Source: Gilliamella sp. App6-5 (GTDB lineage: Bacteria; Pseudomonadota; Gammaproteobacteria; Enterobacterales; Orbaceae). Taken from it: DNA of 64,000 nucleotides. The stretch spans positions 28,860-92,859 of the forward strand of contig NZ_LZGT01000019.1 in the NCBI RefSeq assembly GCF_001690525.1, read 5' to 3'. Of the stretch, positions 61,960-64,000 are shown piece by piece. How positions within the stretch are numbered: the first letter of the stretch is position 1; every line of letters begins with the position of its first letter. Position numbers and translations under genes: made by a program. A model generated the notes under the pieces. It did no database searches and was not told where the DNA came from. It saw nothing but the letters and a program-made list of their open reading frames with translations.

Positions 61960-63159
61960 CTATATTTTTGTTAAATCAATCACTTTTTTAAAGCGATAAA
62001 AAACAATTGAACCGAGTACGGCGCTTGATGTCGCAATAAAAATATCAATTAAAATAGCGTAACTGACGTTAAGCATCGCCAATTTTGGCACTATTTGCGG
62101 AATGACAACAAACGATAGTCCACTAAATGTATACATACAACCAACAGCAAGACCTTTACGAGTTGGGAACAGTTGTTGCATTACTACCAAAGTCAACTGT
62201 AACACGCCACCTGCAGCAGTAAATCCTACACCAATTGCGGCAATGACACACATGACTGGTGACATATTGAAATAAAACACAATTAATACTAAGGCAGACA
62301 AAACAGGCAGAATAATAATACAAAATATTGGTTTTAAGAAACGTTTAACCACAAATGCTGTAACAAATACCGAGATAATGGATGCGGTACTATAATAGCT
62401 GATCAGTTGTTTTGCATCGATATCGCTCATATTAACACCTTTAATAGCGATAGTTGGCAACCACTGTAAAATAATGACAAATGTTGCTGTTGTAGTAAAT
62501 CCCATGATAATCAGTAAAATACCTTCAAATTCAAATCGAGGATTACCTGTAAAATAGTTTACTGAACCTTCACAACCTTTGATTGTCGTATCTTTATGTG
62601 GAAATTGTTGAGGTAATAATAATAAACTGTTAATGATTAAATAAGCAGTAAAACCGAGAAATGCCCAACCATACCATATTTTGTAGGTATCAAAAAAAGT
62701 AACAATAAAAGGTAGAACTAGCGTTCCGATGGAAATAAAGGCTTTTATAAGGACACTCGCAGAGCTCGCAGATCCAGGAAAGCATTCAGTTAACGCAGGC
62801 ATAGAACCTGTATCTAAAAAAGAATTACCCGCCCCCACGGCAATCGCTAAACAAAAAGCTATATGAATGTTGGTACAAAAAATTATCCCTACAAAAAAGA
62901 TAGCGTAACAGATCATACCTAGATAAATAAATAACTTTCTACCAAATTTATCTGATAGCACCCCACCAACAAACATTAAAAAGATTTTGCCAATTCCTAT
63001 GCCTGATGCAACATAACCAAGCCCAACTATATCAGTATTTAGTTGCTTTGAAAGCGCTTGAGAAAATTGCATAATCACAATTAACGCAATACTTTGAATA
63101 ATATAGTTTGCATAAATAGATCCAACAATTCCATAAGAATTGACCTTTCGATTTTCCAT
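61960..63159 (-). CDS. MFS transporter
   Basis: 399 residues, 12 membrane segments. The loop between helices 2 and 3 has the MFS motif GGVLSDKFGRKLFIY; a second GAGNSFLDTGSMPALTE segment near residue 111 is typical of sugar/organic-acid type MFS members often annotated as hypothetical in Orbaceae and Firmicutes. The predicted role is import or export of a small metabolite; the substrate is not evident. The start (MENRKVNSYG) has a plausible ribosome-binding site, and the gene stands alone. Confidence 0.85.
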   Translation of the reverse strand: MENRKVNSYGIVGSIYANYIIQSIALIVIMQFSQALSKQLNTDIVGLGYVASGIGIGKIFLMFVGGVLSDKFGRKLFIYLGMICYAIFFVGIIFCTNIHIAFCLAIAVGAGNSFLDTGSMPALTECFPGSASSASVLIKAFISIGTLVLPFIVTFFDTYKIWYGWAFLGFTAYLIINSLLLLPQQFPHKDTTIKGCEGSVNYFTGNPRFEFEGILLIIMGFTTTATFVIILQWLPTIAIKGVNMSDIDAKQLISYYSTASIISVFVTAFVVKRFLKPIFCIIILPVLSALVLIVFYFNMSPVMCVIAAIGVGFTAAGGVLQLTLVVMQQLFPTRKGLAVGCMYTFSGLSFVVIPQIVPKLAMLNVSYAILIDIFIATSSAVLGSIVFYRFKKVIDLTKI

Positions 63160-63348
63160 TTGTCATACTCCATATGTAAAACATAAAACTTTAGTTCTAG
63201 TCAATATATATGTATCAATATTAAGCAGAAAGAGTAAGTTTAGATTTGTTACTTGGCTTTTATCTGCTTTATTCCTAAAAAATAGTAAAAATCTGACAGA
63301 AAATTAAAATTATATAGAATTTTTATTAAATTTTATTGTTGTCTATAC

Positions 63349-63377
63349 CAATAAAAATACCACTTTTTAAGTGGTAT
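63349..63377 (-). terminator. Terminator of the shikimate kinase gene
   Basis: ATACCACTT, TTT, AAGTGGTAT (63357-63377) with T5 on the minus-strand downstream side, 18 bp after the stop. Confidence 0.85.
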
Positions 63378-63395
63378 CTGATAAAAAACTTAAAT

Positions 63396-63908
63396 TCAGC
63401 CTTCAAGCATTTCGAGCATTTTAGCTAGAATCAAGTTTTCATCTTGATCAACATTCACCACATAATGAGCAGCATCATGATATAAAGGCAGTCTTTCAGC
63501 TAATACCTTTTCTATTTCATCAGCAATGGATAAACCCGTTAACGATGGTCTTTGAGCAACATTAGGATCTTTCATTAAACGAGCAGCTAGTGTCGCCGCT
63601 GGCGCAGATAAAAAGATAACCGTGCCATTTTGTTTCATAAAATGACGGTTATATTCAGCTAATACCATGCCTCCACCAGTTGCAATGACGCGATTGGGTT
63701 TAGTTGTATCAACAAGCACTTGGCTTTCCCTTGTTCTAAATCCTTCCCAACCTTCTTTTTCAACAATTTCAGCCACTGTTTTTTGAGTAGTTTCAAGTAA
63801 ATGGCGATCAGTATCAATAAAAGAAAACGATAGCTTTTTTGCTAACATCTTTCCCATTGTTGTTTTACCTGCCGCTCTTGCGCCAACTAAAAAAATTGTT
63901 TTATTCAT
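63396..63908 (-). CDS. aroL: Shikimate kinase (AroL-like)
   Basis: 170 residues from ATG 63908 (MNKTIFLVGARAAGKTT); the ATG at 63950 would add 14 residues not found in the family. P-loop GARAAGKTT (9-17), shikimate-binding region DTDRHLLETT and GFRTRES, ATGGGMVL, and the lid region (DPNVAQRPSL). It phosphorylates shikimate to shikimate 3-phosphate in aromatic amino-acid biosynthesis. GARAAGKTT, rather than the GPMGAGKST of AroK, points to the AroL type. A TyrR-like box lies upstream. Confidence 0.92.
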   Translation of the reverse strand: MNKTIFLVGARAAGKTTMGKMLAKKLSFSFIDTDRHLLETTQKTVAEIVEKEGWEGFRTRESQVLVDTTKPNRVIATGGGMVLAEYNRHFMKQNGTVIFLSAPAATLAARLMKDPNVAQRPSLTGLSIADEIEKVLAERLPLYHDAAHYVVNVDQDENLILAKMLEMLEG

Positions 63909-63972
63909 ATCGGGCTCTATCTTTTCAGATTTACAGAATATATTGACCATGCTAGTGATTCGCCCTTATTTT

Positions 63973-63990
63973 TGCAATATATTTTTTACA
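63973..63990. promoter_or_regulatory. Candidate TyrR box upstream of aroL
   Basis: TGCAAT-ATATTT-TTTACA: right half is a perfect TyrR half-site, left half differs at two positions, and the essential G and C are 14 bases apart. Located ~65 bp before the start codon, near the window edge. Confidence 0.4.
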
Positions 63991-64000
63991 TATTATAGAA

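Overview
This is a low-GC gammaproteobacterial chromosome segment. The proteins look Pasteurellales/Enterobacterales-like (glnALG, secB-gpsA, rpsP-rimM-trmD-rplS, gltBD, Cra, Aas-LplT), the tmRNA tag reads ANDENYALAA, and base composition is strongly AT-biased with many PTS systems. This fits an Orbaceae-type gut symbiont (Gilliamella or a relative). The assignment is inference from gene style, not from a database search.

Layout. 1-1710: end of an AcvB/VirJ-like protein and a DMT exporter. 1711-3628: no protein gene; an orphan leftward terminator that may end a small RNA, five ~190-bp tandem repeats, and the tmRNA promoter. 3629-7637: tmRNA gene followed by a ~3.6-kb island. The island is bounded by the tmRNA 3' end and an imperfect copy of it (att site). 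It carries a wrecked P4-type integrase, a short hypothetical gene, a zinc-finger-like protein, an IS3 remnant, a membrane protein and a PD-(D/E)XK nuclease-like protein. 7860-13200: accessory and surface functions, namely a DUF4375-like protein, two paralogous small exported proteins, an alpha-carbonic anhydrase, and a DUF823-like adhesin with a 7-bp repeat tract at its 5' end that looks like a phase-variation switch. 14050-20000: tRNA-Asn, a LOG-family protein, and the fruBKA fructose PTS operon with Cra next to it and a Cra operator. 20167-23860: a Fur-boxed siderophore ABC transporter. 24022-28240: glnA-glnL-glnG with a sigma-54 promoter and an NtrC-like site. 28559-36030: yibN-secB-gpsA, an ornithine cyclodeaminase-family gene, and aas-lplT-murQ. 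36180-39437: a mannose-family PTS with a DUF956 protein. 39708-42409: rpsP-rimM-trmD-rplS and marC. 42593-49710: a four-gene operon (fold-III decarboxylase, permease, alanine/ornithine racemase-like, permease) with a sigma-54 promoter and a divergent sigma-54 activator. 49719-54285: a BaiN-like flavoprotein, a decayed rplS copy, and two membrane genes resembling the parts of fused MFS/spermidine synthases, flanked by a ~65-bp direct repeat. 54286-60169: gltBD. 60170-63908: repeat- and IS-remnant-rich DNA with a TM2 protein, an MFS transporter and shikimate kinase.

How it fits together. The metabolic core is sugar uptake by PTS (fructose and mannose type, with Cra and probably CRP control) and nitrogen assimilation (glnALG plus gltBD). 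An amino-acid racemase/decarboxylase system is probably switched on through sigma-54. The accessory parts (tmRNA island, repeat-switched adhesin, repeat-flanked spermidine-synthase-like pair, decayed IS elements) show where the genome has been remodelled. The most notable points are the three-state repeat switch of the adhesin, the sigma-54-driven D-amino-acid-type decarboxylase cluster, the tmRNA island, and a family of short dispersed intergenic repeats related to the large tandem array.
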